NCBI RefSeq assembly: GCF_016887565.1
Contig: NZ_CP069396.1
Location: forward strand, 434,001 to 498,000
Length of the DNA: 64,000 nt
Direction of reading: 5' to 3'
Source of the DNA: Archangium violaceum
GTDB taxonomy: Bacteria > Myxococcota > Myxococcia > Myxococcales > Myxococcaceae
This document shows, piece by piece, positions 16,789 through 25,541 of the stretch (position 1 is its first letter; each line of letters starts with the position of its first letter). The position numbers and the translations under genes are program-made. The notes under the pieces were generated by a model. The model had not been told where the DNA came from. It did not search any database and saw only the letters and a list, made by a program, of their open reading frames with translations.

Positions 16789-17100
16789 ATGGACACCCCG
16801 ATCTCCGCTAGGACGGCCATCCTGATGTCGCTGATCGGCGACAAGGGGTTCGGGTTGGAGATTATCGAGCGGGTCCGGGAGAAGACGAACGGGAAGATCA
16901 GTCTGAACGAGGGGTCGGTGTATCCGGCGCTCAAGGCGCTCGAGCGGGAAGGGTTGCTGCGCAGCTTCGATGGAGAGCCCATGCCCGAGCGTGGTGGACG
17001 TCCGAGGCGGTACTACGAGCTGACAGGAGATGGGCGGCGAGTGGCCCGGGAGCAACGCATGGCCCTGCTCAACCTGCTGCAACCCGCGGAGGCATTCTGA
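16789..17100 (+). CDS. PadR-family transcriptional regulator
   Basis: 103 residues. The winged helix is recognisable from GFGLEIIERVREKTNGKI, SLNEGSVYPALKALEREGLL and GRPRRYYELTGDGRR, where the SVYPAL and RRYYELT segments are family signatures. It ends shortly after the DNA-binding domain, so it lacks the long C-terminal dimer helix of large PadR proteins (type II). The start is taken at MDTPIS; an upstream in-frame ATG would overlap the proposed operator. Its stop overlaps the start of the next gene by one base (TGATG), as is common for PadR regulators and the membrane protein they control. Confidence 0.92.
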   Translation: MDTPISARTAILMSLIGDKGFGLEIIERVREKTNGKISLNEGSVYPALKALEREGLLRSFDGEPMPERGGRPRRYYELTGDGRRVAREQRMALLNLLQPAEAF

Positions 17101-17627
17101 TGGATGTCCGAGACCTATACGAGCGCGAGCGCCGGGCGCGGATGCCGTTGCTGAGCGCGTTCGATATGCAGGGAGAGGTCGAGGACGGCCTCACCGACTC
17201 GCGCCGCACGGTGTTCCGTGCGGTCCCCTGCGAGCCCCAGCGTCCCGAGCCGGTCGCGCCTCCCATGCTCCTGGACCCGGAGCCCGTGACGGACCCCTTC
17301 AGCATGGCGTGGGTCGCGCGCGGGGTGCCGGCGGAGGAGTCGGCGCGCCAGGAGTCGCTCTTCCCGGCCGTCCGGCGCGCGGGGCGGTTCCTGAACCTGG
17401 TGAGCGTGGGCACCACCCGGCGCGTCTCCAACGAGGAGATTGGTGATGCGCTCGAGCGGCTCGACAAGGTGGCCGCCGCCGGAGCGCCGACGTGGGTGCT
17501 CTACCTGATGGCGAGCATGACGGCCCTCTGGGTCGCCACCCACTCGGTGCAGGAGCTGACCTTCCGGTTCGTCGGGAAGGTGCGCAAGCTGTTCTCCGGC
17601 AAGCGCCGTGAGGACGAGAAGCGGTAG
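17100..17627 (+). CDS. PadR-linked single-span membrane protein
   Basis: 175 residues. The first ~100 are hydrophilic and proline-rich (PCEPQRPEPVAPPMLLDPEPV); one predicted membrane helix lies near WVLYLMASMTALWVATHSV, followed by a short basic tail ending KRREDEKR. It is translationally coupled to the PadR gene, which suggests it is the regulator's main target. No enzyme motif is seen. The positive C-terminal tail suggests N-out/C-in topology. Function unknown. Confidence 0.75.
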   Translation: MDVRDLYERERRARMPLLSAFDMQGEVEDGLTDSRRTVFRAVPCEPQRPEPVAPPMLLDPEPVTDPFSMAWVARGVPAEESARQESLFPAVRRAGRFLNLVSVGTTRRVSNEEIGDALERLDKVAAAGAPTWVLYLMASMTALWVATHSVQELTFRFVGKVRKLFSGKRREDEKR

Positions 17628-17641
17628 GGCCTCCCGGGGTC

Positions 17642-18592
17642 CTACCCCTTCAACAGGTTCTTCATCACGAACCAGACGTTCGCCGGACGCTCCGCGAGCC
17701 GGCGCATGAAGTACGGGTACCAGTGCCTGCCATATGGCACGTAGACGCGCACCGGGTAGCCCTCTCCCACCAGCCGCTCCTGCAAGTCCCTCCGGATGCC
17801 ATAGAGCATCTGGAACTCGAAGGCGCCGCGCGCCAGCCCCCGCTTCCGGGCGTAGGCCAGCGTCTCGTCGATCATCCGCTCATCGTGCGTGGCGATGCCG
17901 TGGTACAGCCCGCTGTCGAGCAGGATGCGCATGGCGCGCACGTAATTGTCATCCACGTCCTTCTTGTCCTGGTAGGCCACTTCGGGCCCCTCCAGGTAGG
18001 CGCCCTTGCACAGGCGGATGCGGATGCCCTCGGCGCACAGGGCTCGCGCGTCGGCCTCGGTCCGGTAGAGGTAGCTCTGCAGCACCGCGCCCACGTGCGG
18101 CTGGCCGAACTCGCGGTGCAGCGCGCGCACCACGTCCAGCGTGGCCTGGGTCACCTCGCTCTGCTCCATGTCCACGCGCACGAAGGTGCCGCGCCGCTTC
18201 GCATCCGCCACCACCTCGCGCGCGTTGCGCAGCGCCAGCTCCGGATCGAAGAGCAGCCCGCACTGCGTGAGCTTCAAGGACACGTTGCCGCGCACCCCCA
18301 CCTGGTCGATGCGCGCCAGCAGCCGGAGGTACTCGCGCACCTCGTCGAGCGTCTCGTCCGGGTTGCGCACCGCCTCGTTGAGGTGGTCGAAGGAGACGGT
18401 CAGCCCTCGCGCGTTCAATTCCTTCACCGCGGCGACGGCTTCCTCCAGCGTCTCGCCCGCGATGAAACGGCGGGAGATGCGGCGCAGCGCCGGCACGCCG
18501 GTGGCGACGTCCTTCAATCCCTCGCGGCGCGAGAGGAACAGCAGGGCGGAGCGGGACAGTTGGGTGGCCTGGTCCATGGTGTGTGGAGTCAC
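17642..18592 (-). CDS. proline dehydrogenase (monofunctional)
   Basis: 316 residues, the size of single-domain proline dehydrogenases rather than PutA. Barrel motifs in order: LTVSFDHLNEAV, GNVSLKLTQCGL, FVRVDMEQSEVT, VLQSYLYRTEAD, IRLCKGAYLEGPEVAY, FEFQMLYGIR and YVPYGRHWYPYFMRRLAERPAN, the last containing the proline-binding arginines. It oxidises proline to pyrroline-5-carboxylate with FAD and feeds electrons to the quinone pool. The GTG start overlaps the stop of the upstream hydrolase gene (GTGA); a later ATG is possible. No pyrroline-5-carboxylate dehydrogenase gene is nearby. Confidence 0.93.
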   Translation of the reverse strand: MTPHTMDQATQLSRSALLFLSRREGLKDVATGVPALRRISRRFIAGETLEEAVAAVKELNARGLTVSFDHLNEAVRNPDETLDEVREYLRLLARIDQVGVRGNVSLKLTQCGLLFDPELALRNAREVVADAKRRGTFVRVDMEQSEVTQATLDVVRALHREFGQPHVGAVLQSYLYRTEADARALCAEGIRIRLCKGAYLEGPEVAYQDKKDVDDNYVRAMRILLDSGLYHGIATHDERMIDETLAYARKRGLARGAFEFQMLYGIRRDLQERLVGEGYPVRVYVPYGRHWYPYFMRRLAERPANVWFVMKNLLKG

Positions 18593-19449
18593 GAGTCGTG
18601 TCGGGCGAGGAAGTCGCCGACGAAGGCGTTGAAGGCATCCGTGTGGCTCATGTACGGCAGATGGCTGGCCTCGCGGATGACCTCCAGCCGCGAGCCGGGG
18701 ATGCGCGAGGCCACGTCCCGCGCATACGAGAGGGGCACCAGCAAATCCCTGGCGCCGTGGAGGATGAGCGTGGGCACGCGCAGGCGCTCCAGGTCATCCA
18801 GGTAGTCCGCGGCGAGGATGTCCTCCAGCCGGCGTAGCAGCTCCAGGGGCGAGAGCCGGCGCGCCTCGCGGACGATCTCCGAGCGGCCCTCGGGAGGCAG
18901 GTGGCGTCCGCCCAGGATGCGCGCCACGGTGGGCGCGAAGACATAGGCGAAGGGTTTGGGCATGCGCACGAGCGTCGACAGCGCCAGGGCCCACCTGCGC
19001 ACCCGGTGCACGCTGGCCACCGGGGAGACCAGCACCAGCGCCTTGAGCCGCTCGGGGTGGGCCAGTGCGTAGGCAATGGAGATGAGGCTGCCGAAGGACG
19101 AGCCCACCAGGGCGAAGCGCTCGGGCAGCCCCGCGTCCGGGTGCTCCAGCGAGGCCAGGTTCCATTGGAGCGGCGTATGGGTCAGGGGCGTCTGCAGCGT
19201 CGGGGTCCACAGGAGGAACCGGCGCTCGGGTGCCAGCGGGCGCATGGGAGCGAACGAGCGTCCCGAGGCTCCCAATCCAGGCAGACACAGCACGGTCCGG
19301 GCCGCGTCCAGGTTGCCTCCGGGAAAGGTGAAGAGGCGCACGGGGGCGCCGCGCACCATTCGCTGTTCATACGAGAGCTCATAACCCTGTTGAATCTCCT
19401 CCGGATCAGGGACGAGCCGGGGGATGGCGGGAAGGGTGGCTTCACGCAT
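18589..19449 (-). CDS. alpha/beta hydrolase
   Basis: 286 residues with the alpha/beta-hydrolase order: oxyanion region VLCLPGLGASGRSF, nucleophile elbow GSSFGS, acid loop LILHGARDLLVP, and histidine in EASHLPYMSHTD. It is likely an esterase or lipase-like enzyme in the cytoplasm; there is no signal peptide. It overlaps the acyltransferase gene by 8 bp upstream and the proline dehydrogenase gene by 4 bp downstream, so all three form one operon. The acyltransferase partner suggests a lipid ester as substrate. Confidence 0.88.
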   Translation of the reverse strand: MREATLPAIPRLVPDPEEIQQGYELSYEQRMVRGAPVRLFTFPGGNLDAARTVLCLPGLGASGRSFAPMRPLAPERRFLLWTPTLQTPLTHTPLQWNLASLEHPDAGLPERFALVGSSFGSLISIAYALAHPERLKALVLVSPVASVHRVRRWALALSTLVRMPKPFAYVFAPTVARILGGRHLPPEGRSEIVREARRLSPLELLRRLEDILAADYLDDLERLRVPTLILHGARDLLVPLSYARDVASRIPGSRLEVIREASHLPYMSHTDAFNAFVGDFLARHDS

Positions 19450-20224
19450 GGCACGCTCGGATGAGAAGGCGGAGCACCGTGCTGGCGACGCGGTCCCGGA
19501 AGTGTTTCAACCGGGACTCGGCAGCATCCGGAGGTGGCGGTCGCAGCGGGGCGCCGACGATGAAAGTCATCTTCACGGGCAGTGGCAGTGGGCCCAGGCC
19601 AATGCCCAGTGGAACCCGGTACTTCTCTCCGGGCGCGAGGGGAACGCACAACCGCTCGTCATCCGGACAGAGGAAGGTGTCGTCCACCCCGAAGCCGGCG
19701 AAGGGCACGATGGGCACACCGGCCAGGGCCGCCAGCCGCGCGAAGCCGAGCGTCCCCTCCCAGCGCAGCACGTAGTGGTGCCGGGGCTTCTTGAAGGTTT
19801 CCCACGCGCCCCCCGGATAGCAGACGACGAGGTTGCCCTCCTTCAATGAGGTGAGCGCGTTCTCCCGTGTGCCCTCCACCCCACCCAGCCAGGGCAGCAC
19901 CGTGCGCACCAGCGGTATCTTGAAGAAGCCCCGCTCGGCCAGCCCCAGCGGGTAGCGGCCTGTTGCACGGTGTATGAGGTGGAAGAAGGCCGGTGTCTCG
20001 TAGCCCCACAGGCCATGGTTGCCCACGAGCAGCACCGGACCGTCGGAGGGCAGGTGCTCGGCACCCAACAGGCGGGCCCGGTGATAGAGCGCGGAGAGCG
20101 CCGCGCCCGTCTCGGCGAAGCGGAAGAAGGCTCGGCGCAATGGGTTGGGTGCGGCATCCACGGGCTCTGAAGATGGAGATGACCCTCGTGGATGACAGAG
20201 GACTTCCGCTCGTCTGCCTGCCAA
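19442..20224 (-). CDS. PlsC-type phospholipid/glycerol acyltransferase
   Basis: 260 residues as drawn from a TTG; an in-frame GTG at 20161, just before DAAPNPLRRAFF, may be the real start. Motifs: NHGLWGYE (block I, where the usual aspartate is replaced by Trp-Gly-Tyr-Glu), EGTREN and YPGGAWET, then VPIVPFAGFG. This pattern fits the plant-like diacylglycerol/monoacylglycerol acyltransferase branch more than bacterial PlsC proper. It would transfer an acyl chain to a glycerolipid at the inner membrane. First gene of the operon with the hydrolase and proline dehydrogenase. Confidence 0.82.
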   Translation of the reverse strand: MAGRRAEVLCHPRGSSPSSEPVDAAPNPLRRAFFRFAETGAALSALYHRARLLGAEHLPSDGPVLLVGNHGLWGYETPAFFHLIHRATGRYPLGLAERGFFKIPLVRTVLPWLGGVEGTRENALTSLKEGNLVVCYPGGAWETFKKPRHHYVLRWEGTLGFARLAALAGVPIVPFAGFGVDDTFLCPDDERLCVPLAPGEKYRVPLGIGLGPLPLPVKMTFIVGAPLRPPPPDAAESRLKHFRDRVASTVLRLLIRACHA

Positions 20225-20367
20225 CCCCTCCCAGGTTCCAAGAATGTCGTTGGATGGGTTCCACCCGGCTCAACGCCTGTCAGGAAGGCGGGAGGGCGGT
20301 GGTTCCCAGGCGGCTTCCCGTGGCGGTGGTTGTCCACCCCCGGGGGGGTGGCGATGGTTGTGGGGCC

Positions 20368-20862
20368 ATGGGGCCTTTCGAGATGTTGTCTGGGAAGCAG
20401 TGGGAGCTGCTGGAGTGCTTCGCGGCGCTGGAGTCGAGCGAGGGCGGGGTGCCGTCAGCGGAGCAGGTGGAGAGGATGCTGGAAGCGCTCTGGCTGCATG
20501 TCCGGCTGACGGAGCGTCATGTCCAGCCCCTGGTCGTCCGGGTCGAGGGCCACGCGCGCGCCCTCCAGGAGGCGGAGGTACTCCTGACGTTGCACGAGTT
20601 GATGGCCGAGCTGGAGTGTTTCCCCAGGGGCAGCCCGGAGTGGTTCGCCAGGCTCGGGGCCATGGAGGACGCGGCGCTCGCGCACGTGCGCTCCTTGGAG
20701 TTGCAGCTCTTTCCACGCCTGGCCGCGGCACTCGATGCCCATGAACAGGTTGACCTCATCCGGGCACTGGCGGCCACACGCGAGGCATTGTGGATGGAAA
20801 TGCGACGCACCCGTCGTGCGTTCCGAGCGCCAGAGGACGCGGATTCCTGCTCAATCTCCTGA
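20368..20862 (+). CDS. hemerythrin-like HHE-domain protein
   Basis: 164 residues, almost entirely helical. Histidine and glutamate residues lie at the spacing of hemerythrin-like four-helix bundles: LHVRLTERHVQPLV, LTLHELMAELE and AHVRSLELQLFPRL, the last matching the Hx3-4E...LFP ending of HHE domains. Such proteins bind a di-iron site and sense or carry O2, NO or oxidants. Not every canonical ligand is clear, so metal binding is inferred. The start ATG is chosen to begin the helical domain. It stands alone. Confidence 0.65.
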   Translation: MGPFEMLSGKQWELLECFAALESSEGGVPSAEQVERMLEALWLHVRLTERHVQPLVVRVEGHARALQEAEVLLTLHELMAELECFPRGSPEWFARLGAMEDAALAHVRSLELQLFPRLAAALDAHEQVDLIRALAATREALWMEMRRTRRAFRAPEDADSCSIS

Positions 20863-20943
20863 ACATCCATTCAGTCGATGGCTGGATCACGGTCTTGAAA
20901 AGGCTCGACCGTGACTTTTAGAAACAACCTTATTTCTTTTTCA

Positions 20944-20972
20944 TCGACAAATCGTGTATCTGTGGCGTTATG
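20944..20972 (+). promoter_or_regulatory. possible housekeeping promoter for the AT-hook protein
   Basis: TCGACA and GTTATG are spaced by 17 bp within an AT-rich window, unusual in this genome, about 100 bp upstream of the AT-hook gene. The -10 match is weak. Confidence 0.3.
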
Positions 20973-21072
20973 AGTGGGAAGCGGTTGTATCAAACAGCTT
21001 CCCACCAAGATGACCCCCCAGATGAGCCGTCTCCGGATTGAGATGGGCCCATCGCAGAGAGGATACGCGAGC

Positions 21073-21618
21073 ATGTCGGTCGACAAGGCATTCCGGGAGA
21101 TGGTTCGTAACGAGATCGAGTCGCAGCTCAAGCCGCTGCGCGAGCTGGTGTCGCGCCTGGAGGAGGGCACGGCGGATCTCGACAAGCTCCGCAGCGTGGC
21201 GGAGCAGCTGGCGCCCCTGGCCAGCGCGGTGGGCCCCCTCTTCGGAGTGGCTGGTGGCGGCGGCGGTGGTGGTGCTGCTGCTGCGCGTGGCGCGGGCCGT
21301 CGTGGCCCGGGTCGTCCCGCTCGGGCCGCGGCCCCGGCTCCCGTGGCGGCCTCGTCCGGTGGCAAGAAGCGCGGCCGGAAGCCGGCGACCGAGGGTGGCG
21401 CGCGGGATTGCGCCATCATTGGTTGTGGCAAGCCCAGCCGCACCAAGGGGTACTGCGCCGCTCACTACCAGAAGCTGCGCATGCTCGAGAAGACCAACCG
21501 TCGCCCGTCGGCCTGGGTGGACTACGCCGAGCCGAACAGCGTGGAGGATCTCAAGCTGCCGCGCGGTCGTGCCGCCGCCAAGGCGCTGGCCGAGTCCAAT
21601 CAGAAGAACGCGGGCTGA
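21073..21618 (+). CDS. AT-hook DNA-binding protein with zinc-finger-like C-terminus
   Basis: 181 residues. An N-terminal helix (SVDKAFREMVRNEIESQL) leads to a coiled segment, then a glycine/alanine linker with two AT-hook cores (RRGPGRPARAA and KKRGRKPATE), then a CAIIGCGKP...GYCAAHY cluster that could hold zinc. This design, seen in myxobacteria, pairs minor-groove binding of AT tracts with a compact Cys/His module. It probably acts as a chromosome-associated architectural or regulatory protein. The start at MSVDKAF is favoured because upstream residues do not fit. Expression may be high, given the AT-rich promoter region. Confidence 0.8.
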   Translation: MSVDKAFREMVRNEIESQLKPLRELVSRLEEGTADLDKLRSVAEQLAPLASAVGPLFGVAGGGGGGGAAAARGAGRRGPGRPARAAAPAPVAASSGGKKRGRKPATEGGARDCAIIGCGKPSRTKGYCAAHYQKLRMLEKTNRRPSAWVDYAEPNSVEDLKLPRGRAAAKALAESNQKNAG

Positions 21619-21723
21619 AGCCCTCTCCGGCTGAGCCGGAAATGAGCCGGACCTTCCCTCTTCCTCCTACCGTGGAAGGTCCGGTTCTTGCGGGCTCGAA
21701 GCGGGCCCGTCATTCTTGGTTTC

Positions 21724-22578
21724 ATGAACAAGCGCGAGCTGGAGCCCGGAATCTTCACCGACCTGGCCGGACGGACGACGTACGGAGAGTATCTGCAGTT
21801 GGACAGGCTGCTGTCCGCGCAGGTGCCCCGCTCGCAGCCGCCCCACCACGACGAGCTGCTCTTCATCATCCAGCATCAGACGAGCGAGCTGTGGATGAAG
21901 CTGCTCGTGCATGAGCTGACGGCCGTCATCCGTTACATCCAGTCGGACAATCTGGAGCCCTCGTTCAAGATCTTCTCTCGCGTGGGCCACATCCAACGCA
22001 TGCTCTTCGAGCAGTGGAGCGTGTTGGAGACACTCACGCCCAACGAATATCTCGAGTTCCGCGGGGCGCTCGGGCAGGCCTCGGGCTTCCAGAGCCATCA
22101 ATACCGCGCGCTGGAGTTCCTGCTGGGCCACAAGGACGCGAATGCGCTCGGGCCCTTCCGGCACCTGCCCGGAGTGCATGCGGAGCTGGAGCGCTTCCTG
22201 GAGTCTCCCAGCGTGTATGACGAGTTCCTGCGCCACCTGGCTCGTAAGGGTCTCGCGGTGCCGGCGGACCGCGTCGAGCGCGACTGGCGCCAGCCTTATG
22301 AGAAGAGCGAAGCGGTGATAGCGGTGTTCCGCCACATCTATGAGAACACCGAGCGTCATTGGGACGCCTACGAGATGTGCGAGAAGTTGGTGGACGTGGA
22401 GGAGCGTTTCCAGCTCTGGCGCTACCGCCACATGATGACGGTGATGCGAGTCATCGGCTTCAAGCCCGGGACGGGAGGCTCCTCGGGCGTGGGCTTCCTG
22501 CGCAAGGCGTTGGATTTGCGCTTCTTCCCCGAGCTCTGGGACGTGCGCACCGAGCTCGCTCCCCCGGTTGGCAGGTAG
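21724..22578 (+). CDS. kynA: tryptophan 2,3-dioxygenase
   Basis: 284 residues. [93 protein letters not shown] are hallmarks of the heme enzyme that opens the indole ring of tryptophan to N-formylkynurenine. The heme-ligating histidine lies in the WRYRHMMTV helix. It is cytoplasmic and normally a homotetramer. No kynureninase or formamidase gene is adjacent, so the rest of the pathway lies elsewhere. The ATG used starts the conserved region. Confidence 0.96.
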   Translation: MNKRELEPGIFTDLAGRTTYGEYLQLDRLLSAQVPRSQPPHHDELLFIIQHQTSELWMKLLVHELTAVIRYIQSDNLEPSFKIFSRVGHIQRMLFEQWSVLETLTPNEYLEFRGALGQASGFQSHQYRALEFLLGHKDANALGPFRHLPGVHAELERFLESPSVYDEFLRHLARKGLAVPADRVERDWRQPYEKSEAVIAVFRHIYENTERHWDAYEMCEKLVDVEERFQLWRYRHMMTVMRVIGFKPGTGGSSGVGFLRKALDLRFFPELWDVRTELAPPVGR

Positions 22579-22644
22579 GACCCGGCTCGCGGCTGTCCAC
22601 GGCGCGTCTCATTCCTAGCTTGAGCAGGAAAAGGAGGAGACACC

Positions 22645-22824
22645 ATGGCCGAGCACGACAGGCCCAAGCACGAGCCACCGCTTCCCGAGGACGACGAGGG
22701 TCATCTCAAACGCCAGGCGGGAGACCGGCCGGTGCCCACGCCCGGCCACATCGGCAATCTCCCCGATGACGCTCCCGGCCCTGGCAAGCCCGTCGTCTTC
22801 CCTCCGCATTCAACGGAGGACTGA
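22645..22824 (+). CDS. small hydrophilic protein
   Basis: 59 residues, MAEHDRPKHEPPLPEDDE..., rich in Pro, Asp and His and probably disordered. A perfect AAGGAGGAGA ribosome binding site lies 6 bp upstream of the ATG, the strongest in this stretch, which supports real translation despite the short length. It sits alone between kynA and a secreted-protein gene. No family recognised. Confidence 0.65.
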   Translation: MAEHDRPKHEPPLPEDDEGHLKRQAGDRPVPTPGHIGNLPDDAPGPGKPVVFPPHSTED

Positions 22825-22886
22825 GTCATCCCTCACGAGGGGAGGGCGCGTTGGGGCTCCCTCCCCTCCCGTGCTAGAGCGGGAGC

Positions 22887-23639
22887 ATGTTCGCGCTCAC
22901 CCTCGCCGCCGTGCTCGCCGCCAGCCCCGCTCCCGTCGAGTCCTGGTCCAAGAAGGCCTGTCCTCCTCCAAAGCAGACGCCCGACTCCAACGTCGAGATG
23001 AAGTTCCTGGAGCAGAAGCGCGCCGAATGCCTGCGCAAGGCCATGAACAAGGCGCTCGACAAGGTCATCGTCCCCCTCAAGAAATCCAACCCCTCCGCCT
23101 TCAAGGACTGGATGTCCTTGCAGGCCGATTACAACCGCTGGATGGCCGACGCCTGCGCCGCCGTCGAGGAGTCCAACTGGGTGGACCTCTCCACCGGCGA
23201 GCGCTCCATGGGCACCGGCTATGGCTTCACCGAGAGCGGGTGTCTCCAGCAGCAGTTCGCCTGGCGTGGCTTCTACGCCGATGCCTGGACCCGCAAGGAT
23301 TGGAATGCCATCCAGCAGGCCCTCCAGGGCTTCGCCGAGCCGGCCCGCAAGGGGCGTGAGTCCCTCCAGTCCTACCGCTCCAAGACGAAGGAGGCCGCCG
23401 CTCGCGCCCCCGCCCACGTCCAGGAGTCGGAGCTCCCCATGCGCCAGCTCACCCAGGAGGATTGGAAGTCCTACAACGAGCGTCTGGACCGCGCCGCCGC
23501 CGGCCCCGAGGCCCTCGCCAGGCGCCAGTGCGCCCTCGTCCCCAGCCCCACCCCGGACTGCGCCCAGCGCTTCGCCGACAGCCTCTCCGCCCAGATGGAC
23601 TTCACCGACGCCCTCTCGAGTGCTGGGAGTGGGGAATAG
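22887..23639 (+). CDS. secreted LprI-like (DUF1311) protein
   Basis: 250 residues with an N-terminal signal peptide (MFALTLAAVLAASPAPVES). The mature part has paired-helix segments around cysteines, such as CLRKAMNKALDKVIVPLKKS, MADACAAVEESNWVD, GTGYGFTESGCLQQQFAWRG, resembling the lysozyme-inhibitor LprI/DUF1311 fold. It probably acts in the periplasm or outside the cell. The inhibitor role is not shown by sequence alone. Single gene with its own start. Confidence 0.65.
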   Translation: MFALTLAAVLAASPAPVESWSKKACPPPKQTPDSNVEMKFLEQKRAECLRKAMNKALDKVIVPLKKSNPSAFKDWMSLQADYNRWMADACAAVEESNWVDLSTGERSMGTGYGFTESGCLQQQFAWRGFYADAWTRKDWNAIQQALQGFAEPARKGRESLQSYRSKTKEAAARAPAHVQESELPMRQLTQEDWKSYNERLDRAAAGPEALARRQCALVPSPTPDCAQRFADSLSAQMDFTDALSSAGSGE

Positions 23640-23685
23640 CCGCCCGCCAGGGGCATGTCAGACCGCTCCCCCATCATGGCGCGCC

Positions 23686-24246
23686 ATGACCGCCATGATG
23701 CTCGAAAGCTCCACCCCCATCGCCCACCTCGAGCCCTATCCCTCCCGCCGGCCGGGAGCCATCCCCAGGGCCACGCGCCCCGCCGTCAGCCCGCGCGCCG
23801 CCACGCTCCACGCGTACGCCGCCTCCCAGCTCGGCGCCGAGCTCATCGCCACCTACGGCGCCGGCCGCGGCGCCCCGGGCTCCTGGCTCCTGCTCTCCGG
23901 TCTCGAAATCCACCTCGGGCAGAGTGCCATCGCCCCGGACCTGCTCGGCTGGCGCCGCGAGCGCATCCCCCGCCTGCCCCGCGGCTCCTCCGGCATCGCC
24001 CTCCCCCCGGATTGGGTCTGTGAGGTGCTCTCCCACCCCGAGGAGCGCGCCCGGCTGTTGCCCCTCTACGCGCGCGAGGGCATCCAGCACGTGTGGCTCG
24101 TGGACCCGGAGGTGCGCACCCTGGAGGTGCTCGAGCTCGACGGCCGCCGCTACTCCCTGCGGGCCCTGCACTCGGGTGCAAGCACCGTTCGTGCCGAACC
24201 TTTCGGTGCGTTGGAGCTGCCGTTGCGCCTTCTGTGGGCGGAGTGA
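23686..24246 (+). CDS. Uma2-family (DUF820) endonuclease-like protein
   Basis: 186 residues. IHLGQSAIAPDLLGWRRERIPRLP, PDWVCEVLSHPEERARLLPLYAREG, HVWLVDPEVRTLEVLELDGR and the ending VRAEPFGALELPLRLLW follow the Uma2 pattern, a PD-(D/E)XK-like fold widespread in myxobacteria and cyanobacteria with unproven function. The N-terminus differs from the usual form and lacks the IIDDEL segment. Several ATGs in a row make the exact start uncertain. It is the intact counterpart of the decayed gene at 12.3 kb. Confidence 0.75.
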   Translation: MTAMMLESSTPIAHLEPYPSRRPGAIPRATRPAVSPRAATLHAYAASQLGAELIATYGAGRGAPGSWLLLSGLEIHLGQSAIAPDLLGWRRERIPRLPRGSSGIALPPDWVCEVLSHPEERARLLPLYAREGIQHVWLVDPEVRTLEVLELDGRRYSLRALHSGASTVRAEPFGALELPLRLLWAE

Positions 24247-24267
24247 GTGGGTAAGCTGCGGCCCCTC

Positions 24268-25386
24268 ATGGCCGCGGCTCCGTTCATCCTCGAGAAGGCC
24301 CAGGTACTCTGCTATCGCACCTTCGACATCGCGGAGGAGATCAACCTCGAGCACGCCCGCCGGGTCGTCTCCGCGGATGCCCGCCGACTGAAGCTCGGCC
24401 GCGAGAACAGCCAGTACCTCCAGCTGCCCAACCCGCCCCTGGCCTTCGAGCTGGGTCGGCGCGCGCTCGCCTTGCGCCACGGGCCCGTCACCGTGGATGT
24501 GACGGCGCGCCTGTTCGACCACGGCGCCGCCTCCATCATCCTGCGCGTCCCAGTGCCCTCGGGGACGACCTTCGAGTCGCTCACCGCGCTCGCCGACGAG
24601 CTGTATGACAGTGTGGCCCTGGAGGAGCTCGCCCTGGAGCTCATCGAGTCGGTGCGCAGGATGATTGCCCCCGCCGTGCAGGGGGCGCACCTGTGGGACC
24701 AGAACGAGAGCTACACCGTCCTCTTCGTGGAGCGGATTCAGGGCAACCCCTCGGCCGACGAGCTGATGGCCCAGGCGGACCTGGCTCGCGTGCTGCTGGG
24801 AGAGGTGGACTCCAGACCCCTGTCCTCCCGCGAGCGCGAGGCCGTCACCCAGTCCCGCTTCAGCTACACCGTGGACGACCTGGTCGTCGTCGACTGGAAC
24901 AGCGCCTTCGTCTACGAGCCCTCGGGCTCCGGCGACATTCCGGACCTGCTGGAGGTCGCCAACGCCCAGCTGCTGGAGTTCCGCTACTACGACTACCTGC
25001 TGGATGCCCACATCGCCCGCACCCACGACGAGGTGCAGGCCCGACGCCATGGCTGGTGGGCCCTCTTCCGCAGTCCCTACCGGGCCCTGGCCCGCGAGAC
25101 GCTCGCCACCCTGGTGGACCTCAACGAGTTCATCGAGCGCGTGGAGAACAGCCTCAAAATCATCGGCGACTTCTATCTGGCCAAGGTCTACGAGGCCGCC
25201 GTCAAGCGCATGCGCATCCCCTCGTGGCAGGGCTCGGTGACGCGCAAGCAGCTGCTGCTGGCCCAGACGTATGGCCTGCTCAAGGGCGAGGTGGACACCG
25301 ACCGCAGCCACACCCTGGAGCTCACCGTCGTCCTCCTCATCGTGATGGAGATCCTCTTCGCCGTGCTCCGCGTCTTCGACCATTGA
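24268..25386 (+). CDS. RMD1/YagE-like (DUF155) membrane protein
   Basis: 372 residues. The segment VVVDWNSAFVYEPSGSGDIPDLLEVANAQLLEFRYYDYLLD and the long helical region ending in a C-terminal membrane helix (LELTVVLLIVMEILFAVLRVF) match DUF155 proteins, known in yeast as RMD1/RMD8. The N-terminal part reads ILEKAQVLCYRTFDIAEEINLE. Bacterial members have no settled role. The protein would sit at the membrane by its tail. Located 21 bp after the Uma2 gene, probably co-transcribed. Confidence 0.72.
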   Translation: MAAAPFILEKAQVLCYRTFDIAEEINLEHARRVVSADARRLKLGRENSQYLQLPNPPLAFELGRRALALRHGPVTVDVTARLFDHGAASIILRVPVPSGTTFESLTALADELYDSVALEELALELIESVRRMIAPAVQGAHLWDQNESYTVLFVERIQGNPSADELMAQADLARVLLGEVDSRPLSSREREAVTQSRFSYTVDDLVVVDWNSAFVYEPSGSGDIPDLLEVANAQLLEFRYYDYLLDAHIARTHDEVQARRHGWWALFRSPYRALARETLATLVDLNEFIERVENSLKIIGDFYLAKVYEAAVKRMRIPSWQGSVTRKQLLLAQTYGLLKGEVDTDRSHTLELTVVLLIVMEILFAVLRVFDH

Positions 25387-25541
25387 AAGCGTGAGCAGTC
25401 GGACAGACCGGACAGGCTGGATAAGTTCGTTCATCTTGAACCGGACGCTCCGTCCGGGGGGGCGGTGGGCGGGCGGTTCCCGGTCGTGGAAGAGTCCCTG
25501 TCCATGCTCGGCGAGAGTGGGGCCGGGCTGGGGGGTGGGGC

